Origin: Chloroflexota bacterium
GTDB lineage: Bacteria > Chloroflexota > Dehalococcoidia > Dehalococcoidales > Fen-1064
NCBI GenBank assembly: GCA_026389745.1
Contig: JAPLHG010000034.1
Coordinates: 1-5,577 of the forward strand
DNA: 5,577 nt
Direction of reading: 5' to 3'
Position numbers and translations under genes: made by a program. A model generated the notes under the pieces. The model saw only the letters and a list, made by a program, of their open reading frames with translations. It ran no database searches and was not told the origin of the DNA. Every line of letters begins with the position of its first letter. The first letter of the stretch is position 1. Shown here piece after piece: positions 1-5,577 of this stretch.

Positions 1-15
1 ATTTCCGGAAAGTAA
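1..15 (+). CDS. Possible 3' end of an upstream gene (last four codons and stop)
   Basis: Read from base 1, the frame gives Ile-Ser-Gly-Lys and then TAA at 13-15. The last A of this stop is the first base of the ATG that opens the next gene (TAATG), an arrangement typical of translationally coupled genes, and the other junctions in this operon are equally tight. If it is real, the operon begins upstream of this window. Four codons cannot identify a product, and the stop could be chance, so this is inferred only from the junction geometry. Confidence 0.3.
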   Translation: MSGK

Positions 16-1973
16 TGATGACAAAGCACGATCTCTGGCGGATTATCTTGGTGGTAGTATGCGTGGCGGCTGTTGTTGCCATGAGTTTGCCGGTGTTAGC
101 CGTTACGCCTCATGAGGACCCGGATACGGCTGTGACGGTTTACGATGGTATTTCACTTTTCAGATATTACTCTGAAACATGGGAGTTTGTTTTAGCTAAG
201 AATTATGAAGCAGTACAGGCCAATATCCAGAAGGTGTCTTTTGCTAATTTGCCGGAAACTTTAACGGACACCACTGATCATTTGATGTCCTCAATTTTAG
301 AGGTAGCCCAGTTGATTGTGGAAATTGATGGCGATATGAGTGACTTGAATCTCTTACTTCAGCAGTCCAGATTTACTGAAGTCGCCTCATTAAGTACGGA
401 AACAATACAGAAAGTCGCTACGACAAAGACGGTTCTGGGTCAGGCTGAGAGTGATACCGTGGTTACCGGTGCGGCATTCGGCGTGTCTTCGGCATCCGCC
501 GGGAGTAGCTTGAGAGCCGCCTACGATGATGTCTTGGATAGAATCACGAAAATCGAAAACTTGTTGGGAACATACGAAAACATACTGGCTAGCATTAATA
601 CTTCCCAACCATTAATCCCGACGGAAGTTACTCTTAGTGCCGCGCCGGGGGTGGTTTTTGTCGGTGACGATATTGTCGTTTCGGGAATATTAAAATCCGA
701 GGGCGGATTTCTGGCCGGTCGAGAAGTAGCTATTCTTATTAATAACTCACAGTGTCTCACCACCAAGACCGATGTGAATGGATATTATCGGGCTACTCTA
801 GCGGTACCGTATTGGTATGTGGCTGAAATGAAAATTCAGGCGTTATATTATCCCCAAGATGCTGATATCGGCGTCTATTTAGCGTCCCTGAGCCCTGAAG
901 TCAAACTTAATGTTCTATTTTACGAAGCTAATCTTACGATTGAGCTTGCCCCCAAGGCATATCCCGGATTAAAAACTACCGTTTCGGGTAAGTTTGATTA
1001 CGGAGAGTCTGCTGCGTCGACATTGAGGGAAGTTGAGGTATATCTCGATAACGCTCTCGTGGCAGAAAGCACAGCAACCGGGGATTTTTCCCTGGAGACG
1101 AAGCTGGATGCAGGGCTTGTTATTGGCGAACATACGGTAACCGTATCCTTACCCGCTACGGGGAGATATGCCTCTGTGGTAGCTAGCGCAGTGCTAAATG
1201 TCGCCAAGGCGGTGCCAGTTTTGACGATTAATTTTCCGACTTCAGTGATGATACCGGGTAGAGTTGAGTTGAGGGGTAAGATTCAATCAGAGATTGGGCC
1301 ACTGCAAAATGCTGATATTTCAATCGGTCTCGACAAAGCAAGGGTTGAAGTTAAGAGCAAAGACGACGGGACTTTTGATGTCAGCTTGAAGATGAGCATG
1401 GGGTTTGAGCTGGTCGGCTCACAGCCTTTGGTAGTTCAAGTTGTTCCTCAGGAACCATGGAACGATGTTCTCACAGTCTCCAGGAAGGTTTTGTTGGTGA
1501 ATGTCATCAACTGCACTGTTTTTCTAGCCATCATCGTATTCTTCGGCGTCTTTTTATCACGTAGATTGCGAGCGCGGATTGAGGCGTACGCTGAGAAGAG
1601 AAGGACCCGACCGGTTGCCTTGCCGGTTGATCGTCAAGAGCCCGCCCCAGTGTATAGTGAGGTAATAGCTGTTCCGCCATTACTGGCTGAGGCGGAAGGA
1701 GAGGGTGAACCACAAAGTAGAGTCTTTTCCTGGTACATTTCGATATTGAAACTGGTGCAGAGAGTCGCCAAAGTTTTATTGAGACCGAATCAGACTTTGA
1801 GAGAATTCGCCGCGGATACTCAAAAGTCGCTAGGTCCCGTGGCGGGGTATTTCCTGGAGTTCACCAAGATGATAGAAAGGCTCCTCTATTCTCGATATCA
1901 AACTACCGATAAAGAGGTTGAAGTAAGCCGGAGGTTAACCAGTGAGATAGAGGAAGGGCTGAGGAAAGGATGA
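15..1973 (+). CDS. Secreted single-pass membrane protein with Ig-like repeats and a cytoplasmic DUF4129-type tail
   Basis: This 652-residue protein is probably the envelope-spanning part of a MoxR/DUF58 cassette. Residues 1-29 form a signal peptide: charged MMTKHDLWR, a Val/Ala-rich core and a likely cut after VLA29. Residues 35-195 look mainly helical. Three beta-rich repeats follow at about 203-300, 305-397 and 401-497. Each has the bacterial Ig-like pattern of a substitutable loop and a Gly-aromatic turn (TDVNGYY, TATGDFS, SKDDGTF). A transmembrane helix lies at about 493-514, followed by the positive stop RRLRAR. A Pro/Glu-rich linker (530-568) leads to a helical tail at about 570-645 containing PNQTLREFA and a later FLEFTKMIERLLYSRY, the usual DUF4129 pattern. 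GGAAAG at 7-12 lies 2 bases before the first ATG and 5 before the second (18), so translation may start at either. The stop overlaps the next gene by ATGA. The ligand is unknown; adhesion or sensing is inference. Confidence 0.85.
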   Translation: MMTKHDLWRIILVVVCVAAVVAMSLPVLAVTPHEDPDTAVTVYDGISLFRYYSETWEFVLAKNYEAVQANIQKVSFANLPETLTDTTDHLMSSILEVAQLIVEIDGDMSDLNLLLQQSRFTEVASLSTETIQKVATTKTVLGQAESDTVVTGAAFGVSSASAGSSLRAAYDDVLDRITKIENLLGTYENILASINTSQPLIPTEVTLSAAPGVVFVGDDIVVSGILKSEGGFLAGREVAILINNSQCLTTKTDVNGYYRATLAVPYWYVAEMKIQALYYPQDADIGVYLASLSPEVKLNVLFYEANLTIELAPKAYPGLKTTVSGKFDYGESAASTLREVEVYLDNALVAESTATGDFSLETKLDAGLVIGEHTVTVSLPATGRYASVVASAVLNVAKAVPVLTINFPTSVMIPGRVELRGKIQSEIGPLQNADISIGLDKARVEVKSKDDGTFDVSLKMSMGFELVGSQPLVVQVVPQEPWNDVLTVSRKVLLVNVINCTVFLAIIVFFGVFLSRRLRARIEAYAEKRRTRPVALPVDRQEPAPVYSEVIAVPPLLAEAEGEGEPQSRVFSWYISILKLVQRVAKVLLRPNQTLREFAADTQKSLGPVAGYFLEFTKMIERLLYSRYQTTDKEVEVSRRLTSEIEEGLRKG

Positions 1974-2857
1974 AAATCTTTAATGTCTTTCTAATCACAA
2001 TAGTTATTGTCTTGGTTACTTCGTTATTAGCGGCTTGGTTTATTCCTTCCGTTCAGGATTTTATGGCTGGTAATACGATGTGGAACGGGGTCAGAGATTT
2101 TATGAAAGAATCTGATGTTCAAACCATTGATTCGGTAAATCAACCATCTGCTTCACCCGAAGAGTCCGCCACCATCATCATCCCATACATTGATTACAGC
2201 GACGAAGAATTATCGCAGTTGAAGGATTATACGGAACAGGGCGGGACACTGTTATTGATGGATGACTATGGTTTTGGGAATAAGATTTTGGAGTACTTTG
2301 GCGTCGAGGCCAGATTTTCTGGCAAACCCCTTCTTGACCCGTTATTTTGCTATAAAAACCAGTGGTTGCCCAAGATAACGGATTTTGCTCCCGATTATGA
2401 AAAGGGAGACGTAAAAGAGGTTGTCTTGAATCACGCTACCGTCCTTGAGAATATCGCTGAGGCAGATGTAATTGCGTGGTCCTCACCCACGAGTTTTTTG
2501 GATGTTAATGAGAGCACTAGTTGGGATACGGGTGAACCTAAGGGTCACCTCCCTGTGGCGGCGAAGTTACTTTTTGGCAAGGGAGTCATCGTTCTGGCAG
2601 CCGACCCCAGCCTCATCATCGACAGTATGATTAATCGAGACGACAATGCCAATTTCGTTGCGAGCTTACTTAATATTGGAGGTGAGAAAAAGGAGACATC
2701 ACTCGATGTGTCCCATCTCACCAAGACACCATTGGATGTGTCCAAATCAGCATTATCCGGTGTCAGGAGTTTTCTGGCAACGCCGTATCCGTTACTGACG
2801 ATATTAATTGTCATGTTTGTAACCGTATCACGATTTATGTTGAGGATAGGAGGATGA
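1970..2857 (+). CDS. DUF4350-type membrane protein with extracytoplasmic domain
   Basis: This 295-residue protein has an N-terminal membrane segment at about residues 4-24 and a second at about 271-289, so the central part is probably extracytoplasmic. Residues 67-120 carry the DUF4350 signature, similar to class I glutamine amidotransferase-like folds: a hydrophobic strand (ATIIIPY), then DEELSQLKDYTEQGGTLLLMDD. A second conserved block at about 203-235 reads GKGVIVLAADPSLIIDSM and then NRDDNANF. No nucleophilic Cys sits in an amidotransferase elbow, and the only Cys (127) is not in such a context, so catalysis is unlikely; a binding or scaffold role is inferred. The ATG overlaps the stop of the previous gene by four bases (ATGA), with GAGG at 1961-1964 five bases upstream. 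DUF4350 genes are commonly found beside MoxR, DUF58 and DUF4129 genes, as here. Residues 245-260 carry a short repeated LDVS just before the second membrane segment. Confidence 0.8.
   Translation: MKIFNVFLITIVIVLVTSLLAAWFIPSVQDFMAGNTMWNGVRDFMKESDVQTIDSVNQPSASPEESATIIIPYIDYSDEELSQLKDYTEQGGTLLLMDDYGFGNKILEYFGVEARFSGKPLLDPLFCYKNQWLPKITDFAPDYEKGDVKEVVLNHATVLENIAEADVIAWSSPTSFLDVNESTSWDTGEPKGHLPVAAKLLFGKGVIVLAADPSLIIDSMINRDDNANFVASLLNIGGEKKETSLDVSHLTKTPLDVSKSALSGVRSFLATPYPLLTILIVMFVTVSRFMLRIGG
2848..2853 (+). promoter_or_regulatory. Ribosome binding site that decides a TTG start
   Basis: AGGAGG is a perfect Shine-Dalgarno core lying five bases before TTG at 2859. The nearby ATG at 2854 touches the core directly (spacing zero) and opens only Met-Ser before TGA at 2860, so it cannot start the ATPase. 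The ATPase frame has a stop (TAG, 2847-2849) just upstream and no ATG before residue 33, well inside the conserved fold. TTG at 2859 is therefore the best start. Confidence 0.85.
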
Positions 2858-2858
2858 G

Positions 2859-3806
2859 TTGAACAATAGCCAAAAAATTGCCGATTTGTACCAGAGAATT
2901 CTGAATGAAATCTCAAAAATCATCGTGGGGAAAGGACAGATTGAGCAGGCGTTGATGCTGGCTCTTGTTGCCGGTGGCCATATACTGATTGAAGGGTTGC
3001 CGGGCACGGCAAAGACCAAGCTTGCCCAAACCTTTGCTCGAATCATCGAGGGTGAGTTTAAAAGAATCCAGTTCACTCCGGATATGATGCCGGCAGATAT
3101 CACCGGTTTCTACGTTTATTCTCCCAATGGTGTGAGTAGATTTATCGAGGGTCCTTTATTCGCTCACGTTATTCTCGCCGATGAGCTCAATAGAACTACG
3201 CCCCGAACACAGGCGGCACTTCTGGAGGCAATGCAGGAATATCAGGTTACCATTGAAGGTAAGAGATATCCTCTGGCAAAACCGTTCATAGTCATCGCCA
3301 CACAGGTGCCCGCGGGCGGAGAAGGTACTTATCCTTTGACTGATGTGCAGGTGGACAGGTTTTTGCTAATGGTCAAAAGTGAATACTCTTCTAAAGATGA
3401 AGAAAAGAGGATCATCAGTAATATTGATAGTATTGATGAACCGGATTTGAAACCAGTAACCAATCTGGAAGAAATTTTACAGATGCAACATCTGGCAAAA
3501 GAAGTTCAAGTCTCCCCCGACATCATTGAATATATAGCTTCTATGGTGACGGTCTTACGTAATGACCCCGATGTTTTCTGGGGGCCAAGCATTCGAGCCG
3601 GCATCGCACTTTACAAGTGTTCCCGTGTACTAGCCTTGCTTGACGGTCGCGATTTTGTGATTCCGGATGACGTTAAATCTCTGGCTTTTAATGCCATTGA
3701 ACATCGCATCAGGGTAAAACCGGAAGCTGAAATAGATGAAATTACTCCTCACATGATTATTGCCAGAACTCTTGAAAAAATACCTGTGCCTAAACTGAGT
3801 GTATGA
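2859..3806 (+). CDS. MoxR-family AAA+ ATPase
   Basis: This 315-residue cytoplasmic ATPase has the normal length of the MoxR family, whose members act as chaperone-like motors that mature or remodel partner proteins, often membrane or vWA-domain proteins. Walker A is GLPGTAKT at residues 46-53, with K52 the expected phosphate-binding lysine. Walker B is VILADELNR at 104-112, followed by the MoxR-type stretch TPRTQAALLEAMQE. GEGTYPLTDVQVDRFLL at about 154-170 is the diagnostic block before the lid. WGPSIRAG at 241-248 supplies the sensor-2 arginine (R246), and DGRDFVIPDDVKSLAFNAIEHRI is the usual lid ending. The residue before the proline in the sensor-1 strand is Val150 (IATQVP) where most MoxR proteins have Asn (ATQNP). 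The gene starts at TTG one base after the previous stop and ends in an ATGA overlap with the DUF58 gene, its probable working partner. It is not assigned to a named MoxR subfamily. Confidence 0.95.
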   Translation: MNNSQKIADLYQRILNEISKIIVGKGQIEQALMLALVAGGHILIEGLPGTAKTKLAQTFARIIEGEFKRIQFTPDMMPADITGFYVYSPNGVSRFIEGPLFAHVILADELNRTTPRTQAALLEAMQEYQVTIEGKRYPLAKPFIVIATQVPAGGEGTYPLTDVQVDRFLLMVKSEYSSKDEEKRIISNIDSIDEPDLKPVTNLEEILQMQHLAKEVQVSPDIIEYIASMVTVLRNDPDVFWGPSIRAGIALYKCSRVLALLDGRDFVIPDDVKSLAFNAIEHRIRVKPEAEIDEITPHMIIARTLEKIPVPKLSV

Positions 3807-5350
3807 GCAAGCTTTATCGCGGGATGGCCCCACTTCTAAAGTCATATACGACTATTATTTTGGTAATAGTTGCCATATTTTCACAGCCATCTCTGGCTGT
3901 TATCCCGGTCGTCCTCATGGCTGTTGTCATTTTCCTCTGGTGGCGGCCTATCAGTATCGTGATTAATCTGCTGACAGATTACTTCAGTTTCTTTGCGGTA
4001 GCTGTCTTGATGTCAGAGAACATCGGCTCTTACTTTGCTTTGTTGGTTAGCTTGCCAATTCTAATACTCGTCACCCGTGACTTGGAGGTGACTGCCGAAG
4101 CTGTTTCTTATAAAGAGACTAAATATCCGCGTTATCTGACCGGGGTTGGGGTTGCTTTGCCATTGATAGCAGTTCTAGCTCTGATTGTAGCGCTATCACT
4201 TAACAGTTTATCGTTACTTCTCAGTTCTGTTGTGGCTATTTTGTATTTTAGTGGTCTGATTGCTTTGGCTTTCCGCAAAATACCCGCTAAGCCAATAGAA
4301 GAGGTCCCCGTTCAACATCGGATGGTAGCCGGCACAAAAGCTACCCTTGTGATCAATTTGAACAGCAAAACAAAGCTGGGTGGTTCGCTATTTCTTAAAT
4401 CACCTTACGAATGGCTAGAACCGAGCCCGGTGGCATTGCCGTTGAAGGAGAAACAACTTGCTTCTGAGATAACTTTCTCTCCTCCTTTATCGGGTCCTTC
4501 GGTAATCAAACTGGTGGGCTATGTTCTCGACCGCTGGGGGCTCACGCAAACCAGGTTTGAATTGGAGCCATTAAAGCTTCATGTTATTCCTAGAGCACGA
4601 TATGCTACATGGCTGGCGAAAAGGTATTTGACGGAGACTAGGGCTGGGTCATTGCCACTGATTTCCAGTGTAGGGGCGCTTAAACCTATCTATGGTTTAA
4701 GAGTGGGGATTGAGTACTATGGAAGCCAATTGTACCAGCCGGGCGATAGCCTGAAAAACATCGATTGGAAACATTCTGTGAAATACGATAAGTTGATTAC
4801 AAAAGAGTTCGCCGAATTTCGTGGGCAACCCGCCATTCTCCTAATAAATCTGGCGGTTGGTGATGCTGAGGAAGCTGACAAGCAAGCCTATAACACCATT
4901 GTTACTGCCCTGTCTCTGGTAAGAGAGCAAATACCGACGTCAATTGCTGCCTATAACCATGAAGAGGTCACGCTTGTCACAGCAAGACTCCAGCCACAGG
5001 TACTGGTTGCCCAGGCTCTTGAAGTGATAGGTCAGATTGTTACCATTGGCAAACCGACGAAATATCTGAAACCCGCGGATGTTAACCGATTGTGTTCCAA
5101 TCTTCGGCGGCTCCAGTATGTTGAGGGTGAAGCATCAGAAGCACTTACCGGGATACTACGGATAGAGTACACCAATTTAAAGAATCGCGCACGGTTGAAC
5201 TCGGCTTCTAAGGCACTTGCCATGGCTTTTGATAGGGTAGGGGAACAATCGAGTGTTGTGGTGGTTTCGCCGCTAAATCATGATGCTGAAGCAATTATGT
5301 TTGGGGCAATTAATTGCGGTAATAGCGGCAATCCTGTGCTAGTGGTATAA
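3803..5350 (+). CDS. DUF58 membrane protein, degenerate vWA-like C-terminus
   Basis: This 515-residue protein is the usual partner of a MoxR ATPase. Six short hydrophobic segments occupy the N-terminus (about residues 14-27, 30-47, 55-70, 77-91, 111-133 and 136-157), more than the two common in DUF58 proteins. A beta-rich region at about 165-262 ends with VLDRWGLTQTRFELEPLKLHVIP, matching the family pattern of a turn, DxxGL and a closing Val-Ile-Pro. The DUF58 signature follows at about 305-340: YQPGDSLKNIDWKHSVKYDK, then LITKEFAEF. The next strand, AILLINLAVGDAEE (344-357), is where a vWA-like DxSxS metal site would begin, but no such motif is present. A late hydrophobic strand (SSVVVVSP, 483-490) fits the remainder of a vWA-like fold. 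The ATG overlaps the ATPase stop by ATGA, and only a weak TGAG (3796-3799) precedes it, so translational coupling is likely. Met8 is an alternative start. This is the last gene of the operon. Confidence 0.9.
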   Translation: MSKLYRGMAPLLKSYTTIILVIVAIFSQPSLAVIPVVLMAVVIFLWWRPISIVINLLTDYFSFFAVAVLMSENIGSYFALLVSLPILILVTRDLEVTAEAVSYKETKYPRYLTGVGVALPLIAVLALIVALSLNSLSLLLSSVVAILYFSGLIALAFRKIPAKPIEEVPVQHRMVAGTKATLVINLNSKTKLGGSLFLKSPYEWLEPSPVALPLKEKQLASEITFSPPLSGPSVIKLVGYVLDRWGLTQTRFELEPLKLHVIPRARYATWLAKRYLTETRAGSLPLISSVGALKPIYGLRVGIEYYGSQLYQPGDSLKNIDWKHSVKYDKLITKEFAEFRGQPAILLINLAVGDAEEADKQAYNTIVTALSLVREQIPTSIAAYNHEEVTLVTARLQPQVLVAQALEVIGQIVTIGKPTKYLKPADVNRLCSNLRRLQYVEGEASEALTGILRIEYTNLKNRARLNSASKALAMAFDRVGEQSSVVVVSPLNHDAEAIMFGAINCGNSGNPVLVV

Positions 5351-5426
5351 CAGATTTCATCCAGAAACTTACAAATTGTAGTGAAGTCAACCAAAAAAAG
5401 AACCTGACTGAAGCTAACAATAACCG

Positions 5427-5445
5427 CAGTGCGCAGTGCGCATTG
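5427..5445. repeat. Dyad with direct repeat: potential 8-bp hairpin
   Basis: Bases 5430-5442 read TGCGCA-G-TGCGCA, two copies of a six-base palindrome around one base. Adding flanking pairs gives an eight-pair stem (5427-5434 with 5438-5445, one G-T pair) and a three-base loop. The same bases form two tandem copies of GCAGTGC (5426-5432 and 5433-5439). No T-run follows closely, so this does not look like an intrinsic terminator. It could be a protein-binding site at the end of a mobile element or a local duplication. Confidence 0.6.
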
Positions 5446-5464
5446 TTTCCGTAAATATCCGACA

Positions 5465-5483
5465 GTCCATGTAAAATATGGAC
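5465..5483. repeat. Inverted repeat abutting the start of the transposase-like ORF
   Basis: GTCCAT (5465-5470) and ATGGAC (5478-5483) are perfect inverted copies separated by seven AT-rich bases. The right arm ends one base before the ATG at 5484 and itself contains an in-frame ATG at 5478. As DNA it could be an operator for the adjacent gene; as RNA it would form a six-pair stem over the region where a ribosome site would lie. Both roles are inferred from position. Confidence 0.55.
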
Positions 5484-5577
5484 ATGACAAATGAGACCTT
5501 GATAGTTCTATGCTGGGAGCTCTATGAACAGGGGGTGCCAAAAATCCGGATCGGGGAAAGACTGAGAAAACACCGGG
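5484..5577 (+). CDS. Partial ORF, probable N-terminal helix-turn-helix of a transposase/integrase (runs off the edge)
   Basis: Thirty-one codons are visible, with no stop before the window ends: MTNETLIVLCWELYEQGVPK followed by IRIGERLRKHR. The spacing of hydrophobic and small residues (helix LIVLCWELYEQG, turn VPK, second helix IRIGERLRKH) matches the helix-turn-helix that opens many IS-type transposases and integrase-core proteins. This is recognition of a pattern, and the catalytic domain lies outside the window. An in-frame ATG at 5478 would add Met-Asp; a stop at 5472 limits extension further upstream. No clear Shine-Dalgarno sequence precedes either ATG. It is separated from the operon by about 130 bp and carries its own dyads, which fits an independent mobile element. 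A DNA-binding regulator is the alternative. Confidence 0.55.
   Translation, partial: MTNETLIVLCWELYEQGVPKIRIGERLRKHR

Larger units (their letters stand above)
5351..5483. other. Gene-free stretch between the operon and the transposase-like ORF
   Basis: No convincing gene, tRNA or strong terminator is visible here. The stretch is AT-rich near the operon end, with a small dyad TACAA-A-TTGTA at 5370-5380 and a run of seven A at 5393-5399. It becomes GC-richer around 5425-5442. It holds the hairpin at 5427-5445 and the inverted repeat at 5465-5483. It may contain the terminal region of an insertion sequence, but that cannot be shown without the other end. Confidence 0.6.

Noticed and set aside
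54..62. Possible lipobox cysteine (Cys16) in the signal peptide of the first gene
   Set aside because: The preceding residues are VVV, without the small Gly/Ala/Ser normally required before a lipidated cysteine, and a good conventional cleavage site follows VLA29.
2545..2916. Minus-strand ORF of 123 codons antisense to the junction of the DUF4350 and ATPase genes
   Set aside because: It lies wholly over two conserved plus-strand genes, has no recognisable motif, and is best explained as a shadow.
5306..5317. Perfect 12-base palindrome GCAATTAATTGC
   Set aside because: It lies inside the coding sequence for the C-terminus of the DUF58 protein, is AT-rich, and has no second copy as a palindrome. 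It is most likely chance.
5367..5409. Possible terminator after the operon: dyad TACAA-A-TTGTA, and AGTCA/TGACT arms around an A-run
   Set aside because: The stems are only five or six AT-rich pairs, the loops are unsuitable (one base, or fifteen bases holding the A-run), and no plus-strand T-run follows. Neither resembles an intrinsic terminator on either strand.
5278..5541. Minus-strand ORF of 87 codons across the end of the DUF58 gene and the gene-free stretch
   Set aside because: It overlaps the 3' end of a well-supported gene and the start of the transposase-like ORF, its translation shows no recognisable domain, and its composition looks like a shadow frame.
1..5577. CRISPR array, tRNA or rRNA gene, riboswitch
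   Set aside because: No regularly spaced repeats, cloverleaf or conserved rRNA segments were recognised on either strand, and nearly all of the window is accounted for by the coding sequences.

Overview
The window is about 5.6 kb of moderate-GC prokaryotic DNA. It carries one compact plus-strand operon of four complete genes, followed by a gene-free stretch of about 130 bp and the first codons of a fifth plus-strand ORF that runs off the right edge. The style (tight ATGA overlaps, purine-rich ribosome sites, a TTG start, secreted and membrane proteins with Ig-like domains) fits a bacterium such as a Chloroflexota/Dehalococcoidia member. Archaea carry similar MoxR cassettes, so this placement is a low-to-moderate confidence inference from general resemblance; no marker gene is present.

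Layout. Bases 1-15 look like the last codons of an upstream gene whose TAA stop overlaps the first ATG of the operon. 15-1973 encodes a secreted, single-pass membrane protein with a helical N-terminal region, three predicted beta-sandwich (Ig-like) repeats, a transmembrane helix and a cytoplasmic DUF4129-type tail. 1970-2857 encodes a DUF4350-type protein with a membrane segment at each end. 2859-3806 encodes a MoxR-type AAA+ ATPase that starts at TTG behind a perfect AGGAGG. 3803-5350 encodes a DUF58 protein with an unusually hydrophobic N-terminus and a degenerate vWA-like C-terminus. 5351-5483 holds only small dyad symmetries. From 5484 (or 5478) an ORF starts whose 31 visible residues resemble the N-terminal helix-turn-helix of a transposase or integrase.

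How the genes may work together. MoxR, DUF58, DUF4129 and DUF4350 genes are a known recurring neighbourhood. MoxR ATPases are regarded as chaperone-like motors acting with membrane or vWA-domain partners. Here the DUF58 protein would be the membrane partner of the ATPase, the DUF4350 protein would contribute an extracytoplasmic domain, and the DUF4129 tail would link the cytoplasmic machinery to an exposed Ig-like ectodomain. The substrate and output are unknown. The points most worth a second look are the loss of the usual sensor-1 asparagine in the ATPase, the absent MIDAS motif in the DUF58 protein, the Ig-like ectodomain joined to a DUF4129 tail, and the dyad symmetries in front of the transposase-like ORF.
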